The notes under the pieces were generated by a model. It saw only the letters and a list, made by a program, of their open reading frames with translations. It ran no database searches and had not been told where the DNA came from. From the NCBI RefSeq assembly GCF_900100345.1, contig NZ_FMTT01000017.1, positions 41,847 to 105,846 of the forward strand: 64,000 nucleotides of DNA, written 5' to 3'. This document shows positions 45,177 to 54,437 of this stretch, in pieces (within the stretch, counting starts at the first letter, position 1; each line of letters starts with the position of its first letter). Source of the stretch: Paenibacillus tianmuensis (GTDB lineage Bacteria; Bacillota; Bacilli; Paenibacillales; NBRC-103111). The translations under genes were made by a program, and so were the position numbers.

Positions 45177-45983
45177 ATGATTATCAACCACAATCTTAAC
45201 GCAATGAACGCACACCGCAACCTGCAATTCAACAACATCCAGCAAGGTAAATCCAGCGAGAAATTGTCTTCCGGTTACCGTATTAACCGCGCTGCTGACG
45301 ATGCTGCTGGTCTCTCGATCTCTGAGAAAATGCGTTCCCAAATCAAGTCCTTGGATCAAGCAAAACGTAACACTCAAGACGGCGTATCCTTGGTACAAAC
45401 GGCAGAGGGCGCAATGAGCGAAGTGTCCGACATGCTGACTCGTATGAAGGAATTGGCTACGCAAGCAGCGAACGGTACTTATAACTCTACCGACATCTCT
45501 GCAATCAACAATGAGTATACCAAGTTGACGGGTGCTATTAGCGATATCGCAAAAAACACCAAATTTAACGGTATTAGTTTGCTTGATAGCGGTGCAACTG
45601 ATGTTGATATTCAAACTGGTGTTGATAGTGGTGTAAAAGTAACAGTAAAACTTGGCGGAATTAAGCTTGACACATTGGCTATCGGTACAATTACTGACCA
45701 AACTACCGCTAAAGCTGAATTGGGTAAAATCGATAAAGCTATCGAGTCTGTCAACACCTCCCGTTCCGAGCTGGGTGCTACTCAAAACCAATTGGAGCAT
45801 GTATTTAATAACTTGGGCGCAACGGCTGAAAACCTGCAAGGTGCGGAATCCCGTATTCGTGACACCGATATGGCTAAAGAAATGATGAGCTATACCAAGT
45901 TCAACATTCTGCAACAAGCTGCACAGTCCATGTTGGCTCAGGCGAACCAAGCTCCTCAAGGCGTACTTCAACTGCTTCGTTAA
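45177..45983 (+). CDS. hag: Flagellin
   Basis: Filament subunit, 268 residues from ATG 45177 (MIINHNLNAMNAHRNL) after GGGAGGA; an in-frame ATG at 45138 lies in the CsrA hairpin and is not the start. D0/D1 regions are conserved (SSGYRINRAADDAAGLSISEKM split across 40-60; C-terminal DTDMAKEMMSYTKFNILQQAAQSMLAQANQAPQGVLQLLR in short), with only a short variable part at about 135-185 rich in Thr and Ser, possible O-glycosylation sites. Codons are biased as in highly expressed genes. Flanked by a sigma-D promoter and a strong terminator. Confidence 0.97.
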   Translation: MIINHNLNAMNAHRNLQFNNIQQGKSSEKLSSGYRINRAADDAAGLSISEKMRSQIKSLDQAKRNTQDGVSLVQTAEGAMSEVSDMLTRMKELATQAANGTYNSTDISAINNEYTKLTGAISDIAKNTKFNGISLLDSGATDVDIQTGVDSGVKVTVKLGGIKLDTLAIGTITDQTTAKAELGKIDKAIESVNTSRSELGATQNQLEHVFNNLGATAENLQGAESRIRDTDMAKEMMSYTKFNILQQAAQSMLAQANQAPQGVLQLLR

Positions 45984-45992
45984 TTTGTGGAT

Positions 45993-46030
45993 AAAAAAGA
46001 AGCCCATTGATTTCAATGGGCTTCTTTTTT
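45993..46030 (+). terminator. Rho-independent terminator after hag
   Basis: A perfect long hairpin AAAAAAGAAGCCCATTGA / TCAATGGGCTTCTTTTTT. Confidence 0.95.
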
Positions 46031-46049
46031 ACAATCGGAGGTTGTGACT

Positions 46050-47111
46050 ATGTTGGTCAGTGTTTGTATGATTGTGCGAGATGAGGAATGTAACATCGAA
46101 CGTGCGCTTCAAAGCATCCCAGACTCCTACGAAAAAATTGTAGTGGATACCGGATCGAAAGATGCGACTGTTGAAATCGCTAATCGAAACGGTGCTGTTG
46201 TAAAATATTTCGATTGGATTCAAGACTACTCCGCGGCTAGAAATTATTCGATGTCCTTTGCAAGTGGCCAGTATATCCTGATATTAGACGCAGATGAAGT
46301 GCTTGCAGATCATACTGAACAACAAATTCGCGAATTTGTAGAAGTTTTTCCTGGAAAAGCAGGAACGGTAAGTGTCGAGAATTGGATCAAAGATGAATGG
46401 CATACACATCGTTCAATTCGATTGTTTCCCAACGACGTTAGTACATTTTATTATCAAGGCAAAGTTCATGAGACGCTTTGCCAGCAGGGCAAGGACGTAC
46501 TGTTTGAGAACACGGGAGTAACTATCTATCATTATGGTTATGAAGAAGAATTATATCAAAATGGAGGTAAAGCTCAAAGGTATTTAGATTTATATCAGCA
46601 ATGTTTATTAGAAAATCCGGACGACGGTTATATGCTTTATCAATTAGGTAAGCTATACTTTTCTATCGGAGAAAAAGAACGAGCATTGGACGCGCTAGAA
46701 CGCTGTTTGGCAGTGAACGAACAGAATAACTTATATTACCCGGTAATGTTAGTGATGCTGGGTTATATACTAAAGGATATAGGGCAAAGTAAGCTAGCGG
46801 AAGAACTGCTTGAGCCTTTTACTAACGTATACATGGATTATCCGGATATATTTTTCTTACTTGGTTTGCTTGCAATGGACACTGGTAGAATTCGAGAGAT
46901 AGAAGCCTATTTTTCTCAAGCAATAAAGATAGGAGAAACAAAAAAATATTCCTCTGTCAAGGGGGTAGGCTCTTTTAAGGCGGCTTATAATTTGGGGGTT
47001 TATTACGAAGTAACAGGCAATAGAGAAATGGCTATTAAGCATTACAGGCAATCTGCACAGCACGAATTTCATCCTGCCATAGAAAGACTACAAAATTTGA
47101 AAAAACCTTAA
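46050..47111 (+). CDS. Family 2 glycosyltransferase with TPR repeats, probable flagellin glycosyltransferase
   Basis: 353 residues from ATG 46050, eight nt after CGGAGG. The GT-A domain, about 1-140, has VSVCMIVRDEECNIERAL, the nucleotide loop VVDTGSKDATVEIA and the metal motif LILDADEVL. The C-terminal half carries TPR-like repeats (GYMLYQLGKLYFSIGEKERALDALE, FFLLGLLAMDTG, AAYNLGVYYEVTGNREMAIKHYRQS in part). Wedged between hag and flaG, so modification of flagellin is the natural inference. A paralogous N-terminal domain occurs at 50.3-52.3 kb. Confidence 0.85.
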   Translation: MLVSVCMIVRDEECNIERALQSIPDSYEKIVVDTGSKDATVEIANRNGAVVKYFDWIQDYSAARNYSMSFASGQYILILDADEVLADHTEQQIREFVEVFPGKAGTVSVENWIKDEWHTHRSIRLFPNDVSTFYYQGKVHETLCQQGKDVLFENTGVTIYHYGYEEELYQNGGKAQRYLDLYQQCLLENPDDGYMLYQLGKLYFSIGEKERALDALERCLAVNEQNNLYYPVMLVMLGYILKDIGQSKLAEELLEPFTNVYMDYPDIFFLLGLLAMDTGRIREIEAYFSQAIKIGETKKYSSVKGVGSFKAAYNLGVYYEVTGNREMAIKHYRQSAQHEFHPAIERLQNLKKP

Positions 47112-47135
47112 AAATTTGCTGTTAAATTTCGATAT
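47109..47135 (+). promoter_or_regulatory. Sigma-D promoter for flaG-fliS-fliT
   Basis: TAAA at 47109-47112, 15 nt, TTCGATAT at 47128-47135. The downstream ATATATATTATAA closely resembles the hag promoter region. Confidence 0.55.
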
Positions 47136-47169
47136 ATATATTATAAACCAGTTGGGAGGTTAAAACATA

Positions 47170-47544
47170 GTGACCATCCAATCTTTTAATACAAGTCAAA
47201 TTTTTCATTCAGCCAGTTTGTCGACAATAAGCGGTAATTTTGAGGCTGAAAGTATTAAACACGTGTCTCACGAATCAGCCAAAGATTTAATGCGTAAAGA
47301 AAAGTATGAGCTCTCCATTTCTGAAGAAGCTTTGGTTAAGGCGCTTGAACGTGTAAATAAAGCACTTGCAGGTACTCCAAGTCATGTAGAATATAGTATC
47401 CATAAGTCTCATGGCGATATCGTTGTAAAGTTAATTAATAGCGAAACGAAGGAAGTGATTCGCGAATTTCCGTCGGAGAAAATATTAGAATTATTGGACA
47501 AGCTGGAAGAAATAAACGGAAAGATTGTTGATGAAAAGAGGTAA
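47170..47544 (+). CDS. flaG: Flagellar protein FlaG
   Basis: 124 residues, GTG start after GGGAGG. A variable N terminus is followed by the FlaG domain (ALVKALERVNKALAGTPSHVEYSIHKSHGDIVVKLINSETKEVIREFPSEKIL in part: VNKAL ... EYSIHK ... VIREFPSEKIL). FlaG influences filament length in other bacteria. Usually followed by fliD, which is absent from this position here. Confidence 0.9.
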   Translation: MTIQSFNTSQIFHSASLSTISGNFEAESIKHVSHESAKDLMRKEKYELSISEEALVKALERVNKALAGTPSHVEYSIHKSHGDIVVKLINSETKEVIREFPSEKILELLDKLEEINGKIVDEKR

Positions 47545-47550
47545 TCAGTT

Positions 47551-47940
47551 ATGAATCCAGCCAACAATATCTATTTGAAAACGCAGATTAATACATCTCA
47601 TCCGGGTGAACTTACTTTGATGCTTTATAACGGATGTATTAAGTTTATGAAGCAAGCACTAGATAGTATTCAGCAAAAAGACTTCGAAGGTAAGAATGAA
47701 TATATTAAGAAGTCATTGGATATTATAGACGAATTAATTATAACTCTTGATATGAACTACGATATCTCCCGTAATTTGTACAGTTTATACGAGTTTATGA
47801 AAAACAATTTGATCAAAGGGAATATGAGCTTGGATACACGTTGTATTTTGGATGTAATTGAACTAATGACAGAGTTGCGAGATACATGGGTCCAAGCATT
47901 AAAGCAAGCCAAAACGAATGGCACTAAGGTAACCGTATGA
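47551..47940 (+). CDS. fliS: Flagellar export chaperone FliS
   Basis: 129-residue helical chaperone that binds the C terminus of flagellin. Diagnostic NIYLKTQINTSHPGELTLMLYNGCIKFMKQAL segment (NPANNIYLKTQ ... LMLYNGCIKF) and the later DMNYDISRNLYSLYEFMKNNL. ATG after GAGGTAATC. It overlaps fliT by 4 nt. Confidence 0.95.
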   Translation: MNPANNIYLKTQINTSHPGELTLMLYNGCIKFMKQALDSIQQKDFEGKNEYIKKSLDIIDELIITLDMNYDISRNLYSLYEFMKNNLIKGNMSLDTRCILDVIELMTELRDTWVQALKQAKTNGTKVTV

Positions 47941-48308
47941 AAGAATGGTCTCGTCTCGAAGAAGTTTTTCTACAACTAAAAAGTAATTCCAAACAAATGG
48001 CTATCCTTGATTTGCAAAATGAAGATGACGTAGAGCGTCTGGAAGAATTGCAGCTGCAACAAGCCGATCTTCGGACACTGGCTAGTGATCTTCGGCTGGA
48101 GATCTCTAAAGTCGATCTTCCAAAAGAATTACTAAGCTTAATCAATGAATGCTTGGAAGAAGAGCGGGCTTTTGTAGACAGATTGTATAGGCTACGTATG
48201 GAATACTCAAATAAAATTCAAGAATTTAGAAATGCAGCAATAACGAAACAAAGGTACGAAAGCAATTATTCACAAACCGAAGGTTTTTTTGTAGATCGGC
48301 AACGTTAA
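47937..48308 (+). CDS. fliT: FliT-like flagellar protein
   Basis: 123 residues, helical and charged, coupled by an ATGA overlap to fliS. Position and size match FliT, the FliD chaperone. Features: coiled coil at about 20-70 (EDDVERLEELQLQQADLRTL), and no membrane segment. Sequence recognition is weak, so the name rests mainly on position. A bidirectional terminator separates it from the convergent fliD. Confidence 0.68.
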   Translation: MKEWSRLEEVFLQLKSNSKQMAILDLQNEDDVERLEELQLQQADLRTLASDLRLEISKVDLPKELLSLINECLEEERAFVDRLYRLRMEYSNKIQEFRNAAITKQRYESNYSQTEGFFVDRQR

Positions 48309-48350
48309 AAAAGATGCTCCCGCAAGCAATCTTCGGGAACATCTTTTTTT
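48307..48350. terminator. Bidirectional terminator between fliT and fliD
   Basis: AAAAAAGATGCTCCCG pairs with CGGGAACATCTTTTTT (one mismatch); A-rich on one side and T-rich on the other, serving both convergent genes. Confidence 0.88.
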
Positions 48351-48364
48351 ACTTGATATTACAA

Positions 48365-50236
48365 TCATCTCATCTGGCTTTGTAGCCAAGAAATTTGAGA
48401 ATTGCTTTTACCGATGGCAGAATCCATTTTAGCGAAATTCTTGTAGTAGTATTTTTCCTTAGCGTTTAACTTATCTTGCCATGAGGCGATTTTGGTAGTA
48501 AGGTCGCTGATTTGTTTGCCCAGAAGGAATGAAGCATTGTCAAAAGAATTGGATGCACCACCGGCCGATTTTATAACCGAACTAACGGTCGTATTGGCTG
48601 TATTATATATCTGCTGCATGATCCCTTTTTCGCCAGCCTTACCAGTAGCCGATGTATGAGTGAATAAATCAATAACTCCTTGTGGATTTTGTGCAATGGC
48701 TGCTTTTAATGCGCTACTATCAACCTTTAGTTTACCTGCATTAATAGCATCGCCTTGTACATAAGTTTGCGTTGTGATGCCAATCTTATAAAGCGCGTTA
48801 TTAGCTGAAGGTAAAGTTTCCACAGTGGAATAAACAATCTGCCGCAGACTGTCGCGGAATTTAGTAAGCATGGCATCCCCGCCTAACAGCCCACTCTTTG
48901 CTTTTTCTTCCCAGTTTTTTATATCCGAATCTTTCATTTGGCTTTTCTGGTCGCTGGTAAGAGGTTTAAAATCCCGATATTTGGGTTCATTAATCAAAGT
49001 ATTGATTGCACTCAGGAGATCATTATATTTGTTTACAAAATCCGTGATATTATTGTAAAGAGCATCTTTGTCCGGGCTGCTGCTAACGGTGACGCCGGCT
49101 GCACCAGTAACGTTTTTAAGTGTGTAATTGATTCCGTTGTTTGTAAAAGAATTTGATGTGAATTCAGCTGCTACTCCATCGATTGACACCTGAGCATTTT
49201 GGCCTGGGGAGTATTGTGCTTTATCGGGAGCAGCAGCTGTAACATCTAAGCGTAGATTTTTTACAAAGTTGCTGTTTGCTCCGTCTGCAATGCTTATGGT
49301 TGCGCTAGAACCGGTATCCTTCGTGTTTAAAACAATACGGTCCGAAACCGAATCGTGGGACATTGTAACGCCTGCATTAGAGCTATTTACTTTAGTAATA
49401 ATTGAATTTAACGAGTCGGTGGATGTATCGAACGTAATGGTTTGCCCGTTTACGGTGAAGCTTCCCTGCGTATTGCTTGGATCAACCGTGAAAATGCTGC
49501 CAGCTTGAATTTTACCAACTTGTGTATTAAGCACAGCTTTTGGATCAATTCTGTTGTTTGAACCATCGGTGTAGCCAAGGGCACTAATGCCTGTATTACC
49601 GGCAGATGTGTTAACAGTAATTTGAGCTGTAGATCCTGGTATACTCCCGGTAGTAAGCATAATTTTCCCTGAAGCAGTAGTTGTGTCTACTTTAATCTGA
49701 TTGGCCCCGAATGTTGAATTAATCGCAGTTTGTAAAGCGGCGCCGAGGTCACTGGAGTTATTATAAGTTCCATCAGCAATCGTAACAGTTCTAGTCACAC
49801 CATTAATTGTAATATTTACTTTGTTATTATTACTTGAGTTTGCAATGCTAACTGGGGCAATAGTATCAGAAGTTAAAGAAGAATTTGATACAGGTGCCCC
49901 GCTAGATAGCGTTCCTCCGCTTGCAAGCCGGGTTACGACAATATTGTGTGTTGCAGCGGAAGCATTCCCGCCTGCTGAAGCTTCAACCAAGCTGGTGTTC
50001 GCAGAAGATACTGTGTTTGGGTTCCACGCAGTGGAGCTTCCGAAGCGCAAAGTTGACAAAGAATCGCGGAAAGCAGCTATTTTCGTATTGATATCCCGGT
50101 AAGCTTGGGTCTTCCATGTTAATGATTGCTTTTGTTGATTAAGTTTGTCTACTGGTGCCCGTTCTGCGGTCATCATTTTTGCAATTAACCCGTCGATGTC
50201 CATACCTGAGTTTAGGCTTGATATTCTTGTTACCAT
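48365..50236 (-). CDS. fliD: Flagellar filament capping protein FliD (HAP2), displaced and inverted
   Basis: Filament cap that folds flagellin at the tip. It has 623 residues from ATG 50236 after AAAGGAGTG. N-terminal TRISSLNSGMDIDGLIAKMM (FliD_N) and C-terminal coiled region LLGKQISDLTTKIASWQDKL ... KFAKMDSAI-like NFAKMDSAIGKSNSQISWLQSQM are diagnostic; the middle is Ser/Thr/Asn-rich. Usually lies between flaG and fliS on the same strand; here it lies beyond fliT in opposite orientation with its own sigma-D-like promoter. Confidence 0.94.
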   Translation of the reverse strand: MVTRISSLNSGMDIDGLIAKMMTAERAPVDKLNQQKQSLTWKTQAYRDINTKIAAFRDSLSTLRFGSSTAWNPNTVSSANTSLVEASAGGNASAATHNIVVTRLASGGTLSSGAPVSNSSLTSDTIAPVSIANSSNNNKVNITINGVTRTVTIADGTYNNSSDLGAALQTAINSTFGANQIKVDTTTASGKIMLTTGSIPGSTAQITVNTSAGNTGISALGYTDGSNNRIDPKAVLNTQVGKIQAGSIFTVDPSNTQGSFTVNGQTITFDTSTDSLNSIITKVNSSNAGVTMSHDSVSDRIVLNTKDTGSSATISIADGANSNFVKNLRLDVTAAAPDKAQYSPGQNAQVSIDGVAAEFTSNSFTNNGINYTLKNVTGAAGVTVSSSPDKDALYNNITDFVNKYNDLLSAINTLINEPKYRDFKPLTSDQKSQMKDSDIKNWEEKAKSGLLGGDAMLTKFRDSLRQIVYSTVETLPSANNALYKIGITTQTYVQGDAINAGKLKVDSSALKAAIAQNPQGVIDLFTHTSATGKAGEKGIMQQIYNTANTTVSSVIKSAGGASNSFDNASFLLGKQISDLTTKIASWQDKLNAKEKYYYKNFAKMDSAIGKSNSQISWLQSQMR

Positions 50237-50280
50237 GATAATCACTCCTTTAGATATAAAATATAAAAGCCTTACTGTAA

Positions 50281-50307
50281 TTATCGGAATCTTGCATTGT
50301 TTTATTA
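50281..50307 (-). promoter_or_regulatory. Sigma-D promoter for fliD
   Basis: Read on the minus strand: TAAT (50304-50307), 15 nt, TCCGATAA (50281-50288), seven of eight matches to the flagellar -10. Confidence 0.55.
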
Positions 50308-50332
50308 AGTTGTGTGGAGCCGTTTACCAAGG

Positions 50333-52267
50333 TTAAGCAAAATTAATATGTCTGCAGCTTGGAACTAAATTATTAAATTTTTCGCGATATTTCGCGTTAA
50401 GCTCAGGATCCGTGCAGTGCTCCAGCCAAGTTGCATAGAAAGGGAGGTGTCCTGGCTCTATCTCAATAGCTTGTTTCAGAAAATGCAGTCCCTCCTGCGG
50501 TTTGCCTTCATAAAGATGAACCAAGGAAAGGTTGTAATAACCCATGGCCTCCATTTCGTGGTTTTCTATTAAAATGGAATAATAGTTGATAGCCATTTCA
50601 ATATAATTTTGGTTATAAAAATAATGTGCTAATTTATTTAGGAGAGACGGTTTTACATATTGATTGATTAATAAGTCGTAGGCTTCGTAAGACTGTACGG
50701 TAAACAGGTCTATAAGGATTGTATAAAGTAAGTCCTCATGATCTAAAATATCTTCGTTTTGGGAACCAAAAATAGCTTGGCCTAAATTATATAGACGAGC
50801 CCGTTCTTCTGGCAGATCGGCAAGAGGTATAAGATAGGCTGGATCTTGCCAAGTTAACGCGGCCAGAAGTAAAAGCTTGCAAGCTTCGTCAGAGGCGATG
50901 CCAAAATTCATTTCTAGTACCTTATTTTGAAACGAAGTTGGTTCGTTCAAAAGTAAGTAATAGCGAAGTATGTCTGCTTCTGAGAGTAAGAGTTTATGTT
51001 CTATGCAGAGATTGTAATAATGCTGAGTCAGAGTGCCTTTTCCCAGGAGCAAGAAAGTTTGAAATAACAACAAACAATTGGATGCTTTGCTCGAAGAGTA
51101 CAGCTTTTCGAAAAAAGCGATCGTATCCTTATCAGCTTCTTGTAATGATAAAAGATGAGCCAGCTTATATAAGGCTTGAAATTGATTACGATCTATGTTT
51201 AAAACTTTAGTTAGTGCAAATACGGTTTTATTTAAATTTCGTTGTTTATAATATATTTCGGCTAGCTTTTGATAAGGGAGAAACTTTCCGTGGTCAAGAT
51301 GAATTTTCCAATATTGTTCGTTTTGAGATTCTAAATTTTCGGCTATTCGAATGCTTTGCTCCATTTTGTTTTGGCAAGCTTTTTCAAATCCAAATACATC
51401 AAGTAACATTCCTTTAATGGTATGAAAATCGGGATATTCCGACCATCTCTCCAGGCATTCCTCAGTAAGTTGAAAAGCTTCCTTATATTTTTTAAGGATT
51501 TTATATACCGTAATGAGGCGATCCGCACAGTGAGGGATCCAGTAGTTATTTTTATCCTTACAACGACGGTAAGCTTTTTCATAAGAATACAGTGCCTTAG
51601 GCAGGTCTCGCAATTTCGCATATTCATTAGCTAAAGTAAAATCGTCATAAGGGGTTTTTAATTGATTTCGTTTTTTTAATTCGTTAAAAATAGTAATATT
51701 ACGAGTGGCTTTGTCTTTCTCTTGGTTTATTTGATCGGTATAACCGATATGATAAATATAGAAAGAGTGTGAGTAGGTCTCAAATGCTCCGGTCGGACTC
51801 ACAATTTGTTCATGAATAGCGCCTTTATATAATAGACCGCGACCGTTCAAAAAAATCCGGATAGAATGCGATTCCATGAATCCAGTACTTTCGGCTTCCG
51901 TTGCACCCAAATAGTTCAAAATGGAGAATGTAATTCCTATAGCCTCTGGAGAATGACTATGCTTTCTAAGGATGTCTTTTAATTCTTGATGTTGTTCATT
52001 TTGAATGTATTCATCGGCGTCTAAAATGAGAATCCATTTTCCGGTGGCGCGGCGGATTCCTTCATTACGAGCTGCTGCAAAGTCGTTAGTCCACTCATAA
52101 TCATAAATGTGGTCCGTATACTCCAAGGCAATTTCTTTAGTAGTATCCGTAGATCCTGAATCTATAATGATAATTTCATCCACTAAATCTTTAACGCTCT
52201 CTAAACACCGACGAAGCACTTTTTCTTCGTTTTTAACAATCATACATAAGGATAACAGTTTTTCCAT
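50333..52267 (-). CDS. Family 2 glycosyltransferase with long TPR region
   Basis: 644 residues from ATG 52267 preceded by AGGAGG. GT-A domain about 1-230 with SLCMIVKNEEKVLRRCLESV, loop IIIDSGSTDTTKEIA and metal motif LILDADEYI. The rest is TPR-like helical repeats (FTLANEYAKLRDLPKALYSYEKAYRRC in part; YYNLSLVHLYEGKPQEGLHFLKQAIEIEPG in part). The N-terminal domain resembles the enzyme at 46 kb. Adjacent to fliD, so likely flagellar glycosylation. Lower G+C than the core flagellar genes by eye. Confidence 0.83.
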   Translation of the reverse strand: MEKLLSLCMIVKNEEKVLRRCLESVKDLVDEIIIIDSGSTDTTKEIALEYTDHIYDYEWTNDFAAARNEGIRRATGKWILILDADEYIQNEQHQELKDILRKHSHSPEAIGITFSILNYLGATEAESTGFMESHSIRIFLNGRGLLYKGAIHEQIVSPTGAFETYSHSFYIYHIGYTDQINQEKDKATRNITIFNELKKRNQLKTPYDDFTLANEYAKLRDLPKALYSYEKAYRRCKDKNNYWIPHCADRLITVYKILKKYKEAFQLTEECLERWSEYPDFHTIKGMLLDVFGFEKACQNKMEQSIRIAENLESQNEQYWKIHLDHGKFLPYQKLAEIYYKQRNLNKTVFALTKVLNIDRNQFQALYKLAHLLSLQEADKDTIAFFEKLYSSSKASNCLLLFQTFLLLGKGTLTQHYYNLCIEHKLLLSEADILRYYLLLNEPTSFQNKVLEMNFGIASDEACKLLLLAALTWQDPAYLIPLADLPEERARLYNLGQAIFGSQNEDILDHEDLLYTILIDLFTVQSYEAYDLLINQYVKPSLLNKLAHYFYNQNYIEMAINYYSILIENHEMEAMGYYNLSLVHLYEGKPQEGLHFLKQAIEIEPGHLPFYATWLEHCTDPELNAKYREKFNNLVPSCRHINFA

Positions 52268-52326
52268 GGTGCCTCCTGTAAAAAAGACTGTAGAGTTGTA
52301 ATACGTCATCAGACACATTTTAATTA

Positions 52327-52521
52327 TTAATTGTGTTTTTTGACTTTGTTTCCAAATTTGGTATAAATGAGGACACTAAAATATTTCTCGATTTCTTGAA
52401 GTTTGAAGGGATCTTTATCAACGACACCTACTAAATCGACTGGTTGTAGATAATGGTAGTTTCTTACGTGGTGAATTCCCATGTTGCCTGCATCTATAAC
52501 ACTTACAGCAATCCGCTTCAT
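52327..52521 (-). pseudogene. Truncated Gfo/Idh/MocA-family oxidoreductase (N-terminal fragment)
   Basis: 64 residues only, from ATG 52521 after GGAGGG. The start IAVSVIDAGNMGIHHVRNYHYL ... VDLVGVVDKDPFKLQEIEKYF (NAD-binding beta-alpha-beta) matches a family of about 330 residues; the sequence departs from the family after about residue 47 and ends. The missing 80 percent was probably lost in a deletion that joined it to the glycosyltransferase gene downstream. Such enzymes often act on sugars, so a sugar-modifying function may have been lost. Confidence 0.7.
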
Positions 52522-52690
52522 AATTGTTAACCCTCCGATGGTATACAAACTAAAAATAATATCGGTTATTTATTAAATTTGTATAATAGATATAGCGAAT
52601 TATTATAGAATAAGCTTCTTCGCCGTTATAAATGCGAACATCTGTCAATATTGGAAATTAAAGGACCGGTTGAGGACGAGGTGTTTTCAT

Positions 52691-53404
52691 ATGTTTGCAG
52701 CAAATTTAAAGGAAGGCCAACTCGAGGTACTGCTTCACATTCCGGAGCCGTGGTATATCATCGCGTCAATTTCAGCCTAGAGGCCAAACAGTTAGACGTG
52801 TATGTCAAGTTTCGCAAAAGAGCCTTGTTCCCTTGCTCGAATTGTGGGGCGCCGGACCAACCCGTTCGGGATATCGCCAATCATGATCGCACATGGCGTC
52901 ATCTCAATTTCTTCGAATATCCGAGTTACATTCATGCTGAGCTTCCCAGAACGAATTGTGGCAAGTGCAATACCATTACCCGAGTAAACGTACCGTGGGC
53001 CTTGAACAAACCGAAGCACTATTTCACCCTGCACTTCGATGCGCTTATTATTGCACTGGCCAAAGATATGCCGATGAATGCCGTTAGCCGATTTGTCGGT
53101 GAGCACGACACTCGCTTATGGCGGATTTTGCATCACTACGTCGATAACGCCATTGCGGCGCAGGATCTTTCGTATGTGACGAAGATCAACACAGACGAAA
53201 CGTCCGCTAAACGCGGGCATAATTACATCACCATTTTCATAGATCCGGAGCAAAAGAACGTCATCTGCGTAACCAAAGGCAAAAATTCCAGAATATGGGA
53301 TGAGTAGTAAAAAGCAACTGGAAACCCATGGCGGCAAAGTAGAAAACATTACGGAGGTCTGCATGGACATGTCGAAAGAGCTTTGTAGCAAGGTTCGTAC
53401 ATAA
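52691..53404 (+). pseudogene. Decayed ISL3-family transposase (5' part)
   Basis: Pieced together from three frames. ATG 52691 opens FAANLKEGQLEVLLHIPEPW; a frameshift near 52757 leads to HRVNFSLEAKQLDVYVKF with the zinc-finger Cys pairs (CSNCGAP, CGKC) and catalytic D in KINTDETSAKRGH. A second frameshift near 53300 leads to KKQLETHGGKVENITEVCMDMS with the second catalytic D. It stops at 53404, so the third acidic residue and C-terminal half are missing. Not closely similar to the intact ISL3 transposase at 62 kb. Confidence 0.8.
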
Positions 53405-53537
53405 AACGAACGTCATACACACTGTAAAAAGAAGGGTATTTTCCAGCGTGTTAGAGTCTACTTCATAAATTGCGGATAGTTCTTCCCCTTCCCCATTCAA
53501 GAGGCTGTGCGGTTTCCGTGTTAGATTATGGGAATCG

Positions 53538-54285
53538 TCATTCCAGTAGGGCCATCTTCGCCTCGATACGCTTCCATGCGTACCGGTTGGCAACGTCTTT
53601 TGCCAGCTTGAGCACAATGGCTCGGCTATGGTGGATGATCGTAGCGGCACAGTGGAAGAATTCCAAGCGGAATCTGGCAATTGAGTATCTCTGATGAACC
53701 GATTCGCAGCAATCGCGCTTGAAGCGTTCAAACAGGTTATAGGCAAGCAGTTTGATCAGCAAGTCCAGTTCATTTGCTTCAAAATCGCTTGTGGCGATGC
53801 GAACCGTCTCTACTGTGGAATCCAGATCGAGAATGATGTTAACCGGCAAGCAGGGACGGATGATTTCCTGATTGAGCGCCCGCAGCTCAGTCGCTAGTTG
53901 CGAACACGACCGGCCTAGCCTTCCCAGTTCCTTATACAACAGGCTATGATGCGGACAACGCCCGCCCAGGAAACGATTAAGCAAGACGTCATGTTTGCAG
54001 TTTGCAAAAATGAAAAATCCGCTCGCAGCCAAGCATCTAATCTACGACGAGATAGAGCAGAATGCGATGAATAGGGAAAATCGAGTTGTGCGCTTTGCCG
54101 CCGGAGAGGCTGCTCATCGCTTGCGCTAGCTTGATTTTTTCGAGATAGGCTAGAAAGATTTTGACGCTTCCAAAGCTTGTTGCATTTTGCAGTGAAAATT
54201 CGCTCTTGATTTTACTAATGGATGTGATAGACTTCACCTTAAAGGTGCTCCTCTCTTTGGCTGATGTTGTGTCGACAAACACCAT
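53538..54285 (-). pseudogene. Decayed IS1380-family transposase
   Basis: The minus-strand N-terminal part (54285 to about 54037: KSITSISKIKSEF ... GGKAHNSIFPIHRILLYL) ends in a TAG codon, followed by MLGCERIFHF in the same frame. A one-base insertion near 54000 shifts into KHDVLLNRFLGGRCPHHSLLYKELGRLG and the first DDE motif LDLDSTVETV. That motif then joins directly to the C-terminal ATSDFEANELDLLIKLLAYNLFERF, so about 200 residues of the catalytic core are deleted. Nonsense, frameshift and deletion make it inactive. Confidence 0.8.
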
Positions 54286-54437
54286 TCTACCAAAGATCCG
54301 GAGCCCTTTTCACGTTTTCATAGAGTCGTACTTTCGAATACGGGGTGAAATGTCTTTAATTTAATAAGATACCCTATAAAAGTTGGACTAGTTTTGGACG
54401 ATATACTAATTAAGACAAATGATTGGGGACTATCATC

